From assembly GCA_035379625.1 (NCBI GenBank), contig DAOSVM010000006.1, positions 30,285-94,284 of the forward strand: 64,000 nucleotides of DNA, in the 5' to 3' direction. The notes below the pieces were generated by a model, which worked only from the letters and a program-made list of their open reading frames with translations, was not told the DNA's origin and did not search any database. This DNA is from DAOSCP01 sp035379625 (lineage in GTDB: Bacteria > Bacteroidota > Ignavibacteria > Ignavibacteriales > DAOSCP01). Shown here piece by piece: positions 54,599 to 62,519 of the stretch; the stretch's first letter is position 1, and each line of letters begins with the position of its first letter. Both the position numbers and the translations under genes were made by a program.

Positions 54599-57500
54599 AT
54601 GTTAGAATTTTTAAAGAAATTTTTTCCTGATAAACATCAAAAAGCACTAAGTGAAATATATCCAATAGTTGATGAAATAAATAAAATTTATGAAACATTA
54701 AATGATTTATCCGATGATGAATTACGAGCAAAAGTTCAAGGATTAAAAGAGAAGATACAAAATGGAACTCAAAATTTAAGAGAAGAAATTCATAATCTTG
54801 AAGAACAATTAAAAATTGAAACCGACGAAGAGAAAGTATTAGATATTACAAATGTTTTGAAAGCAAAAGAGAAAGAACTTGATGAATTATATGAAGATAT
54901 ATTATGGGAAATCTTGCCAGAAGCTTATGCGATTGTTAAAGATACTTGTAGAAGACTTGTTGGTAAATCTTGGGATGTTGTTGGGCATACGATTACCTGG
55001 AATATGGTTCCTTATGATGTACAATTAATTGGTGGAATAGTATTACATCAAGGTAAGATTGCTGAAATGGCAACAGGTGAAGGTAAGACATTGGTTGCTA
55101 CATTACCTTTATTTTTGAATGCATTAACAGGTCGAGGAGTTCACTTAGTTACTGTTAACGATTATTTAGCACGTAGAGATAGCGAATGGATGGGAGAGGT
55201 ATTTAAATTTCATGGACTTACTGTAGGATGTATACAATCCCAAATGTCTAATAGTGAAAGAAGAAAACAATATCAATGTGATATTACATATGGAACAAAT
55301 AATGAATTTGGTTTTGACTACTTAAGAGATAATATGGCCATTACTATTGAGGAAACTGTTCAAAGAGGCCATGTATATGCTATTGTGGATGAGGTAGACT
55401 CAGTTTTAATTGATGAAGCAAGGACGCCATTAATTATTTCTGGTCCTGTAGATAGTGATGATAGTCAATTTTATGAATTAAAGCCAAAAGTAGAAAGTTT
55501 GTATAAAAAGCAAATGCAATTAGTATCATCAATTGTTGCAGAAGCTGAGCAATTGTTGCAAAGTGAAAAGAAAGAAGAGCAATTTAGAGGTGGAGTTTTA
55601 TTATTAAGAGCTCATAGAGGTTTACCAAGACATAAAAAGTTATTGAAGTTATTAAGTGAGCCTGCTTATAAGAGATTAATGCAAGAAACCGAAATGGAAT
55701 ATTTGCGGGAGCAGGCTGCAAGAATGCATGAAATTGATGATGAATTATATTTTGTTATTGATGAGAAAAATAATATTATTGATTTAACAGAAAAGGGGCG
55801 TGAAGAGTTAGCAAAAGGAACAGTAGAGGGAAAAGATTATTTTGTATTGCCTGATATTGGAACGGAAGTAAGTGTAATTGAAAATGATCATAGTTTAACT
55901 GTTGATCAAAAAATTCAAAAGAAAGAGGAATTGTATAAAACATATGCAACAAAAAGTGAAAGATTGCATATTTTGCAACAATTGTTTAAAGCTTATACTT
56001 TATTTGAGAGAGATGTTCAATATGTTGTTACTGAAGATAAAAAAATTGCAATAGTTGACGAGTTTACTGGGCGTATTTTACCGGGAAGAAGATATTCTGA
56101 TGGTTTGCATCAAGCTATAGAAGCTAAAGAAAATGTACATGTTGAGCAAGATACACAAACACTTGCAACTATAACTTTACAAAACTATTTTAGAATGTAC
56201 AAAAAGCTTGCTGGTATGACTGGTACAGCGGAAACTGAAGAAAATGAATTTTATGATATTTATAAACTTGAAGTAGTTGTAATTCCAACCAACAAACCAT
56301 GTATACGTGAAGATTTAGATGATGCAATTTACAGAACAAAAAGAGAAAAATATAATGCTGTTATAAAGCAAATTGAAGAGTTAAGGAAAATTGGCCGCCC
56401 TGTGTTAGTAGGTACAGTTTCAGTTGAAGCTTCAGAAACTTTAAGTAGAATGCTTAAGAGAGTTGGTGTTCCGCATAATGTTTTGAACGCAAAACAACAT
56501 CAAAGAGAAGCTGAAATTGTTGCTTTTGCTGGACAGCCTGGTGCTGTAACAATTGCAACAAATATGGCAGGTCGTGGTACAGATATTAAATTAGGAGCAG
56601 GAGTAGCTGAGAAAGGCGGTTTGTATATACTTGGTACAGAAAGACACGAATCTAGAAGAATTGATAGGCAGTTAAGAGGGCGTGCAGGGCGTCAAGGAGA
56701 TCCCGGTACTTCGAAATTTTTTATATCTCTTGAAGATGATTTAATGAGGCTTTTTGGAAGTGATAGAATTACTCGCATAATGGAAAGAATGGGATTTGAA
56801 GAAGGGGAAGTTATTGAACATCCGATGATTACACGATCTGTTACTAAGGCACAAAAGAAAGTTGAAGAAAATAACTTTGCTATTAGAAAAAGATTGTTAG
56901 AATATGATAATGTAATGAATCAGCAAAGAGAAGTAATTTACAGTAGGCGAAGAAATGCAATTTTAGGTAATAGATTAAAATCTCAAATTCTTGAATATTT
57001 AGAAACATATTGTGAAGAAGTTGTAGATTTATTTTATGAGACGGCTGATGTAGAAGGATTAAAAGAAAAAGTATTACAGGATTTACTTGTGGGTGTTGAG
57101 GTCGTGCCTGAAGATTTTGCTAACAAAGATAAGAATATTTTAGTTGAAAAGATATTTAAAGCAGCCAAAGAATTTTATGAAGCTAAAGAATTACGCCTTG
57201 GTACAAATTTGATGGCTAATTTGGAAAGATATGCAACTCTTTCAATTATTGATGATAAATGGCGTGAACATCTTAAAAATATGGATGATTTGAAGGAAGG
57301 TATTAATCTTAGAGCTTATGGGCAGAAAGATCCACTCCTTGAATATAAAAAAGAAGCTTATGAATTATTTATGGATTTAATTGCGGATATTAGAAATCAA
57401 ACATTATCTTTTGTATTCAAGGCATTTCCACATGTTCCAGAAGAAGTACAGGTACAACAGAAAAAGAAACCTAAAAATATGGTACAGATAAAAGAGGAAG

Positions 57501-57631
57501 CAGCCGCTTATAGTGGTGAAAGTCAACAACCTGTAAAAAGGGAGCCGATTAGAGTTGAAGAAAAGGTTGGTAGAAATGATCCTTGTCCTTGTGGAAGTGG
57601 TAAGAAATTTAAAAATTGTCACGGTAAATAA
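54599..57631 (+). CDS. secA: Preprotein translocase ATPase SecA
   Basis: 1010 residues. Walker A MATGEGKTLVATLPL with Lys163, DEAD-like box VDEVDSVLIDEARTPLI, TGRILPGRRYSDGLHQAIEAKE and TNMAGRGTDIKLG, RQLRGRAGRQGDPG. The C-terminal zinc motif is NDPCPCGSGKKFKNCHG. An early insert (about 60-115) of charged coiled coil and a second insertion in the NBD1 region (about 300-385) are typical of Bacteroidota-type SecA. Drives Sec export in the inner membrane, the first step for all the signal-peptide and T9SS proteins in this window. Confidence 0.97.
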   Translation: MLEFLKKFFPDKHQKALSEIYPIVDEINKIYETLNDLSDDELRAKVQGLKEKIQNGTQNLREEIHNLEEQLKIETDEEKVLDITNVLKAKEKELDELYEDILWEILPEAYAIVKDTCRRLVGKSWDVVGHTITWNMVPYDVQLIGGIVLHQGKIAEMATGEGKTLVATLPLFLNALTGRGVHLVTVNDYLARRDSEWMGEVFKFHGLTVGCIQSQMSNSERRKQYQCDITYGTNNEFGFDYLRDNMAITIEETVQRGHVYAIVDEVDSVLIDEARTPLIISGPVDSDDSQFYELKPKVESLYKKQMQLVSSIVAEAEQLLQSEKKEEQFRGGVLLLRAHRGLPRHKKLLKLLSEPAYKRLMQETEMEYLREQAARMHEIDDELYFVIDEKNNIIDLTEKGREELAKGTVEGKDYFVLPDIGTEVSVIENDHSLTVDQKIQKKEELYKTYATKSERLHILQQLFKAYTLFERDVQYVVTEDKKIAIVDEFTGRILPGRRYSDGLHQAIEAKENVHVEQDTQTLATITLQNYFRMYKKLAGMTGTAETEENEFYDIYKLEVVVIPTNKPCIREDLDDAIYRTKREKYNAVIKQIEELRKIGRPVLVGTVSVEASETLSRMLKRVGVPHNVLNAKQHQREAEIVAFAGQPGAVTIATNMAGRGTDIKLGAGVAEKGGLYILGTERHESRRIDRQLRGRAGRQGDPGTSKFFISLEDDLMRLFGSDRITRIMERMGFEEGEVIEHPMITRSVTKAQKKVEENNFAIRKRLLEYDNVMNQQREVIYSRRRNAILGNRLKSQILEYLETYCEEVVDLFYETADVEGLKEKVLQDLLVGVEVVPEDFANKDKNILVEKIFKAAKEFYEAKELRLGTNLMANLERYATLSIIDDKWREHLKNMDDLKEGINLRAYGQKDPLLEYKKEAYELFMDLIADIRNQTLSFVFKAFPHVPEEVQVQQKKKPKNMVQIKEEAAAYSGESQQPVKREPIRVEEKVGRNDPCPCGSGKKFKNCHGK

Positions 57632-57642
57632 CAATTTGATTG

Positions 57643-57680
57643 AGGCTGTCTTAAAAAAAAGGCAGCCTTATGTTATTTTA
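57643..57680 (+). terminator. Terminator after secA
   Basis: AGGCTGTC, A-rich loop, GGCAGCCT with one wobble pair, followed by TTATGTTATTTTATT, a weak T-rich tail. Confidence 0.7.
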
Positions 57681-57814
57681 TTGATATTTTAAATAGTTTT
57701 GTGATAGCATAATTAAAATTTATTATATTTGAAATCAGATATATTAAGATTTGTAAATTTTGGTTATGTATAGTTACGTGTGTGTGAATGTGTTATTTAA
57801 TTATGGCCTAAGTC

Positions 57815-57853
57815 GCCCGCGTAAGCGGGCTCAAGCTTATACTGTCCGAGCTA
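57815..57853 (-). repeat. Single repeat-family end with hairpin
   Basis: Hairpin GCCCGC-GTAA-GCGGGC (57815-57830), two bases, then AAGCTTATACTGTCCGAGCTA. It has the same build as the element right ends but no partner end is visible between here and secA (57680-57800 is plain AT-rich DNA). Confidence 0.8.
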
Positions 57854-57931
57854 AGTAATAAGAAAATTTTATTTAATTTATGAATTATGTTGTTCTTTTA
57901 TGAAAAATACTTTTTATTTATATTTAAGATA

Positions 57932-59965
57932 ATGAGAAATAATTATTTTTACATATTTTTTATTAGTTTATTTTTTGTTTCCTGTACATATTGGCAAGAT
58001 TTTAATGCATATTTTAATTTATACTATAATGCATCTGAAATTTACGAGAAGACGGAAAAGGATATTTTTAACCAACAAAAGGATGTTTTCGATTTTATTG
58101 AGCCAAATCCGAGTGGTTCGGTGAACAGTAATCTGGTAAAAGTAATAGAAAAATGTTCTAAAATACTTCAAAATTATCCTTCGTCTAATATAACACCTAA
58201 AGCTATATTGTTGACTGGTAAGGCGTTATACTATCAGACAAGTTTTGTTAGGGCTAAGAGGAAATTTAATGAGTATTTATATCAGAAAATTGAGAGAGAT
58301 GATTCATTATACGCGGTATATTGGTTAGCAAGAACTGATTTGAGGCTTGGGAATTATATTGAAGGGATAGAGAAATATAATTTACTACTGGAAAATAAGG
58401 AATTATCTAATAGGTTAAAGGCCGAGATATTTTATGATTTGATTAAGTATTATAAATATAGGAATGAAAAATCCAATCTTGTAATTAGCTTGAATCAATT
58501 TATTGAGGTCTCGGATAATGACAAGTTATTAAGTAATGCGATATTTTATTTATGTAAAATTTATTATGATGATCAAGAATATGATAAAGTTATTAATTTA
58601 CTAAGTCGAATTGATAATTATAATCCAACCGTAGAATTAGCATTTCATTCGAAAATTTTGATTATAAAAGCGCTTTATAATACCAATCGTCAGTTGCAAG
58701 CATTGGAGCAACTTATAAAATTGAGGAAAAATGTTTTGTATACACAATATTATTCTGAAATAGATATTGAAATAGCGAATACAAAATTAGCACTTAAGGA
58801 TTACAAAGCAGCATTTTCGCAATATAAAGCAATTGATACACTTTATAAGAATACTCCATCGGCTGGATTGGCAAATTTCCAAATTGCAAAATTATATGAA
58901 GGTACATTTTTAAACCTTGATTCAGCATTTATATATTTTGAAAAATCAAGCAAAATGATATTACCGAAAGAGTTATTAGATACAGTTTCATATAAACTTG
59001 GGATGTATACAAAGTACTCAACATATCGAAAAAATATAAAAGAATTGTATAATATTTTGGCGATTAAAGATACAATTTCACAATTAGAAAGGATATGTGA
59101 TACAACGTCACAGCAATATAATAAAAGTGATACAGCATCACATAAATTAGCTAAGTCCAAGATACAATCTTTATCTAATAATCTCCTTGTGATAAAATAT
59201 AAAAATGCTAACGAAGATAGTTTATATAATTTAATTGGCGAAAACTATTTTGAATTATCACAAATATTTGAGAATGATTTGAAGATTTTAGATTCAGCAG
59301 TATATTATAGAAACATAGTGAAGGATAGATTTAAGAGCTCCAGAGTATATCCAATTAATTTATACATGTTAGGATTGAATGCTGAAAAGCAAAATAAAAA
59401 AGATGAAGCTGACAGTCTATATTTATTTATCTATCGAAATTATCCTAAAACACAAATAGCTAATGCAGCTGCAAAAAAATTAGGAATAAATGAATATATT
59501 ATTGATAAAGATTCTGCGGCATACTATTATGAGAATGTATTGAATGATGATAGTTATAAAAAAATAGAAGCATATAAGAAAATTGTAAAAAATTATCCCA
59601 AGAGTATATATGCAGTAAAATCGTTGATAAGTGTAGGATGGATTTATGAAAATGAATTAAATAAGAAAGATTCGGCATATGTTTATTACAAATCAGCAAT
59701 AATGAAAAATGAGAATTTGGTACCACAAAGAGTAAAAAATAAAGTAGATATGTATGATAAATTTTTGTCTAAATCTACTACAGATACGGTTGCATTGGCG
59801 TTAGGAAATGTGAAAGTTCCAAAGACTCAAATTACGCAAGTAGAAAGTAATGAAAAGACTGAAACTAAAAATGAAACTGATGAAATTACTAAAATGCAAT
59901 TTGAAATGAATAAATTTGATATAAGAACAACATTAGAAAGAAGAAAAAAGAGAACAATATGGTAA
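57932..59965 (+). CDS. TPR-containing lipoprotein
   Basis: About 677 residues from the ATG at 57932, which begins a lipoprotein signal (MRNNYFYIFFISLFFVSC) with Cys18 in the lipobox. From residue about 60 there are many tetratricopeptide-like helical pairs (AVYWLARTDLRLGNYIEGIE, AIFYLCKIYYDDQEYDKVI, AYKKIVKNYPKSIYAVKSL), as in BamD/YbgF-like outer-membrane lipoproteins. The C-terminal 60 residues are charged and probably unstructured. Probably an envelope scaffold; the specific complex is unknown. It overlaps the VanX-like gene by 7 bases. Confidence 0.72.
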   Translation: MRNNYFYIFFISLFFVSCTYWQDFNAYFNLYYNASEIYEKTEKDIFNQQKDVFDFIEPNPSGSVNSNLVKVIEKCSKILQNYPSSNITPKAILLTGKALYYQTSFVRAKRKFNEYLYQKIERDDSLYAVYWLARTDLRLGNYIEGIEKYNLLLENKELSNRLKAEIFYDLIKYYKYRNEKSNLVISLNQFIEVSDNDKLLSNAIFYLCKIYYDDQEYDKVINLLSRIDNYNPTVELAFHSKILIIKALYNTNRQLQALEQLIKLRKNVLYTQYYSEIDIEIANTKLALKDYKAAFSQYKAIDTLYKNTPSAGLANFQIAKLYEGTFLNLDSAFIYFEKSSKMILPKELLDTVSYKLGMYTKYSTYRKNIKELYNILAIKDTISQLERICDTTSQQYNKSDTASHKLAKSKIQSLSNNLLVIKYKNANEDSLYNLIGENYFELSQIFENDLKILDSAVYYRNIVKDRFKSSRVYPINLYMLGLNAEKQNKKDEADSLYLFIYRNYPKTQIANAAAKKLGINEYIIDKDSAAYYYENVLNDDSYKKIEAYKKIVKNYPKSIYAVKSLISVGWIYENELNKKDSAYVYYKSAIMKNENLVPQRVKNKVDMYDKFLSKSTTDTVALALGNVKVPKTQITQVESNEKTETKNETDEITKMQFEMNKFDIRTTLERRKKRTIW

Positions 59966-60567
59966 AAGAAATTATATTTTTAGCAATTTTAATTTCTTGG
60001 AGTTTTGCTACACCTAATGATACATTGATTGTAAGATTAAAAGATATTGATCCAACAATTTTACAAGATGTACGTTATGCGACACCAAATAATTTTACTG
60101 GGAAAATATTGTATAAAAATAAGGAAATATATTTAAGGTATGCTGTTGCATGTTCATTGAAAAAAGTGAATGATTATTTAAAAGAGGAATATGGCTATAG
60201 GTTAGTAGTATTTGATGGTTATAGGCCATTGAGCGTACAAAAAATAATGTGGGAGATTTTTCCTAACAGTGATTATGTTGCTAATCCTGCCAAAGGCTCG
60301 AAGCATAATAGGGGGGCATCTGTTGATGTATCTATAGTAGATAAGAATGGTCAACCTTTGGATATGGGGACAGAATATGATGCTTTTAGGAAAGAAGCAA
60401 AAGCATATTATAAAAATTTACCAAAAAATGCATTAAAAAATAGAAAAATTTTGCAAGAAGCTATGACAAAATTTGGTTTTAAGGTTATGACATCGGAATG
60501 GTGGCACTTTGATTATAAGGATTGGGAAAGATTTAATATTATAGATTATATTCCAAATGAAAATTGA
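59959..60567 (+). CDS. VanX-like D-alanyl-D-alanine dipeptidase
   Basis: 202 residues with an N-terminal signal-like segment (ending SWSFATP). M15D peptidase motifs: YATPNNFTG, VVFDGYRPLSVQ with the conserved Arg, KHNRGASVDVSIV with zinc-binding His and Asp, and SEWWHFDY with the catalytic Glu and third zinc ligand. Such enzymes hydrolyse D-Ala-D-Ala released in peptidoglycan turnover; in vancomycin resistance clusters they come with VanH and VanA, which are not here, so a recycling role is more likely. Coupled to the TPR lipoprotein gene. Confidence 0.88.
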   Translation: MVKEIIFLAILISWSFATPNDTLIVRLKDIDPTILQDVRYATPNNFTGKILYKNKEIYLRYAVACSLKKVNDYLKEEYGYRLVVFDGYRPLSVQKIMWEIFPNSDYVANPAKGSKHNRGASVDVSIVDKNGQPLDMGTEYDAFRKEAKAYYKNLPKNALKNRKILQEAMTKFGFKVMTSEWWHFDYKDWERFNIIDYIPNEN

Positions 60568-60583
60568 TAAAATATTAAAAAAA

Positions 60584-60615
60584 TTTGACTTATTGAAAAT
60601 TTTTAATTAAATTTG
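60584..60615 (+). promoter_or_regulatory. Bacteroidota-type promoter candidate for rplU-rpmA
   Basis: TTTG at 60584-60587, 20 bases, then TAAATTTG at 60608-60615. Both boxes match the TTTG / TAnnTTTG consensus. It lies 38 bases before the rplU start. Confidence 0.5.
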
Positions 60616-60652
60616 TAGTTCTAAAAAATATTTTCAACAGGAGAATAATAAA

Positions 60653-60964
60653 ATGTACGCAATTGTAAATATAGCAGGACAACAAGTAAAAGTAGAAGAA
60701 GGAAAATATTATTTTGTGCCTAGATTATCAGCTGAAAAGGATGCTGAAGTAGTATTTGACAAAGTATTATTAGTTGATAATGAAAATAATGTTAAAGTTG
60801 GTGTTCCAACAATAGAAGGTGCAAAAGTTTCAGCAAAAGTACTAGAACATTTAAAAGATGAAAAAGTATTAGTATTCAAGAAAAAAAGAGTTATTTCTTA
60901 TCAAAAATTGAATGGACATAGACAATACCTTTCAAAAATATTAGTTACAAAGATTGAAAATTAA
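60653..60964 (+). CDS. rplU: Ribosomal protein bL21
   Basis: 103 residues. MYAIVNIAGQQVKVEEGKYY at the N-terminus and KKKRVISYQKLNGHRQYLS near the C-terminus are diagnostic. A GGAG site precedes the start. It is followed by rpmA after 12 bases, the universal bL21-bL27 pair. Confidence 0.97.
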   Translation: MYAIVNIAGQQVKVEEGKYYFVPRLSAEKDAEVVFDKVLLVDNENNVKVGVPTIEGAKVSAKVLEHLKDEKVLVFKKKRVISYQKLNGHRQYLSKILVTKIEN

Positions 60965-60976
60965 GAGGAAATAAAA

Positions 60977-61237
60977 ATGGCTCATAAAAAAGGTCAAGGT
61001 TCATCTCGTAACGGTCGCGATAGTAATGCGCAGCGACTTGGTGTAAAAGTTTTTGGCGGACAAAGAATCCATGCAGGTAGCATAATCGTTCGTCAAAGAG
61101 GAACAAAATTTCATCCTGGTAAAAATGTAGGTAGAGGAAGTGACGATACTTTATTTGCTTTAGTTGATGGTATCGTAAAATTTGAATATGGAAGAGGAGA
61201 CAGGAAATTCGCAAGTGTTTATCCAGTTGAGGGATAA
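60977..61237 (+). CDS. rpmA: Ribosomal protein bL27
   Basis: 86 residues. MAHKKGQGSSRNGRDSNAQR, then GVKVFGGQRIHAGSIIVRQRG and FHPGKNVGRGSDDTLFA. There is no N-terminal extension that would need processing. Terminator follows. Confidence 0.97.
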   Translation: MAHKKGQGSSRNGRDSNAQRLGVKVFGGQRIHAGSIIVRQRGTKFHPGKNVGRGSDDTLFALVDGIVKFEYGRGDRKFASVYPVEG

Positions 61238-61242
61238 AAATT

Positions 61243-61270
61243 AAAAGCTGCTTAAAAAGCAGCTTTTTTT
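61243..61270 (+). terminator. Rho-independent terminator after rpmA
   Basis: AAAAGCTGCTT-AAA-AAGCAGCTTTTTTT. Long perfect stem with T-run. Confidence 0.92.
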
Positions 61271-61333
61271 ATTTTGAATTGAAAAAAAAATATTTTAATT
61301 TACATTTTTACATAAAAAAAATAGGGAAATGTT

Positions 61334-62260
61334 ATGAAAAAAATTACAGTTATTGGTGCAGGAAATGTTGGTGCAACAACTGCACAAAGAATAGCAGACA
61401 AACAATTAGCCGAAGAAGTAGTGTTGGTTGATATAGTGGAAGGTATTCCACAAGGAAAAGGTTTGGATATGTGGGAAAGCTCTCCTGTTGAAATGACAGA
61501 TACAAAAGTTATAGGAACTAATTCATATGAGCCAACAGAAGGTTCTGAATTGGTTGTAATTACTGCTGGAATGGCAAGAAAACCTGGCATGAGTAGAGAT
61601 GATTTATTACAAATTAACAAAAAAATTGTTCAAGAATGTACAGAAAAAGTTGTTAAAACATCACCACAAGCAATTATAGTTGTTGTATCAAATCCTTTAG
61701 ATGTTATGGCTTATGTAGCATGGAAAGCAAGTGGCTTTGAGAGAAATAGAGTAGTTGGTATGGCTGGTGTGCTTGATACAGCTAGATATAAATTGTTTAT
61801 TGCTGAAAAATTAGGCGTATCAATAAAAGATATACATGCAATGGTATTAGGTGGCCACGGTGATGATATGGTTCCATTGACAAGATTAACAAATATTTCT
61901 GGTATACCTTTAACAGAATTTTTACCACAAGAAGAAATTGATAAATTAGTTACAAGAACTAGAAACGGTGGTATCGAAATAGTTAACTATTTGAAAACTG
62001 GTAGTGCTTATTATGCTACATCATCTGCTGTTGTTGAGATGGTAGATGCAATTGTTAAAAATAGAAAGCGAGTACTTCCTTGCTCAGCTTATTTGGATGG
62101 AGAATATGGTTTGAAAGGTATGTTCTGCGGTGTACCTGTTATTTTAGGTAGAAATGGTGTTGAAAAGATAATAGAAGTCAAATTAACAGATGCAGAAAAA
62201 GCAGAATTGACAAAATCTGCAAATAGTGTTTTCGAAAATATTAAAAAACTTGATATGTAA
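61334..62260 (+). CDS. mdh: Malate dehydrogenase (LDH-like type)
   Basis: 308 residues. NAD-binding ITVIGAGNVGATTAQRIAD with an acidic residue after the second strand (VDIVEG) favouring NAD, substrate-loop MARKPGMSRDDLL, VVSNPLDVMAYVAW and the catalytic His in VLGGHGDDMVPL. The Arg-Lys-Pro-Gly loop indicates malate rather than lactate. Interconverts malate and oxaloacetate in the TCA cycle. It stands alone between terminators. Confidence 0.95.
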   Translation: MKKITVIGAGNVGATTAQRIADKQLAEEVVLVDIVEGIPQGKGLDMWESSPVEMTDTKVIGTNSYEPTEGSELVVITAGMARKPGMSRDDLLQINKKIVQECTEKVVKTSPQAIIVVVSNPLDVMAYVAWKASGFERNRVVGMAGVLDTARYKLFIAEKLGVSIKDIHAMVLGGHGDDMVPLTRLTNISGIPLTEFLPQEEIDKLVTRTRNGGIEIVNYLKTGSAYYATSSAVVEMVDAIVKNRKRVLPCSAYLDGEYGLKGMFCGVPVILGRNGVEKIIEVKLTDAEKAELTKSANSVFENIKKLDM

Positions 62261-62283
62261 GATTTCATTAAGGTTGATCATAT

Positions 62284-62317
62284 AGGCAGGCGAGCGTAAG
62301 CGAGCTTGCCTTTTTTC
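62284..62317 (+). terminator. Probable terminator after mdh
   Basis: AGGCAGGC, a 12-base loop, GCTTGCCT with one wobble and TTTTT. The loop and inner stem (GCGAGC-GTAA-GCGAGC, a direct repeat) resemble a decayed version of the GCCCGC-GTAA-GCGGGC hairpin of the repeat family. Confidence 0.6.
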
Positions 62318-62338
62318 TTTTATAAAAAAAGTATTCAT

Positions 62339-62365
62339 TGGCTCGGACAGTGTAAGCATAAAGCT
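62339..62365 (+). repeat. Single, decayed repeat-family end
   Basis: GGCTCGGACAGTGTAAGC followed by ATAAAGC, as in the right end of element A read in reverse. No GC-rich hairpin follows it directly and no partner end is seen before the window edge. The flank is TG rather than the usual TA. Confidence 0.7.
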
Positions 62366-62519
62366 CGAAATATTTTTTATCCAAAAATTTTATCGATTTA
62401 TTATTTTTGCTAACTTATCATTGATAAGCTTAATATATACAACAGAATAAAATAATCTTAAATATATAAAAACTTCAATATTTTTAATTATTTTTGCGCT
62501 TATAAAATATATTGGTTAT

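Noticed and set aside
59959..60567. Vancomycin resistance locus because of the VanX-like gene
   Set aside because: No vanH or vanA ligase or two-component regulator is adjacent; the gene is coupled to a TPR lipoprotein and fits peptidoglycan recycling better.
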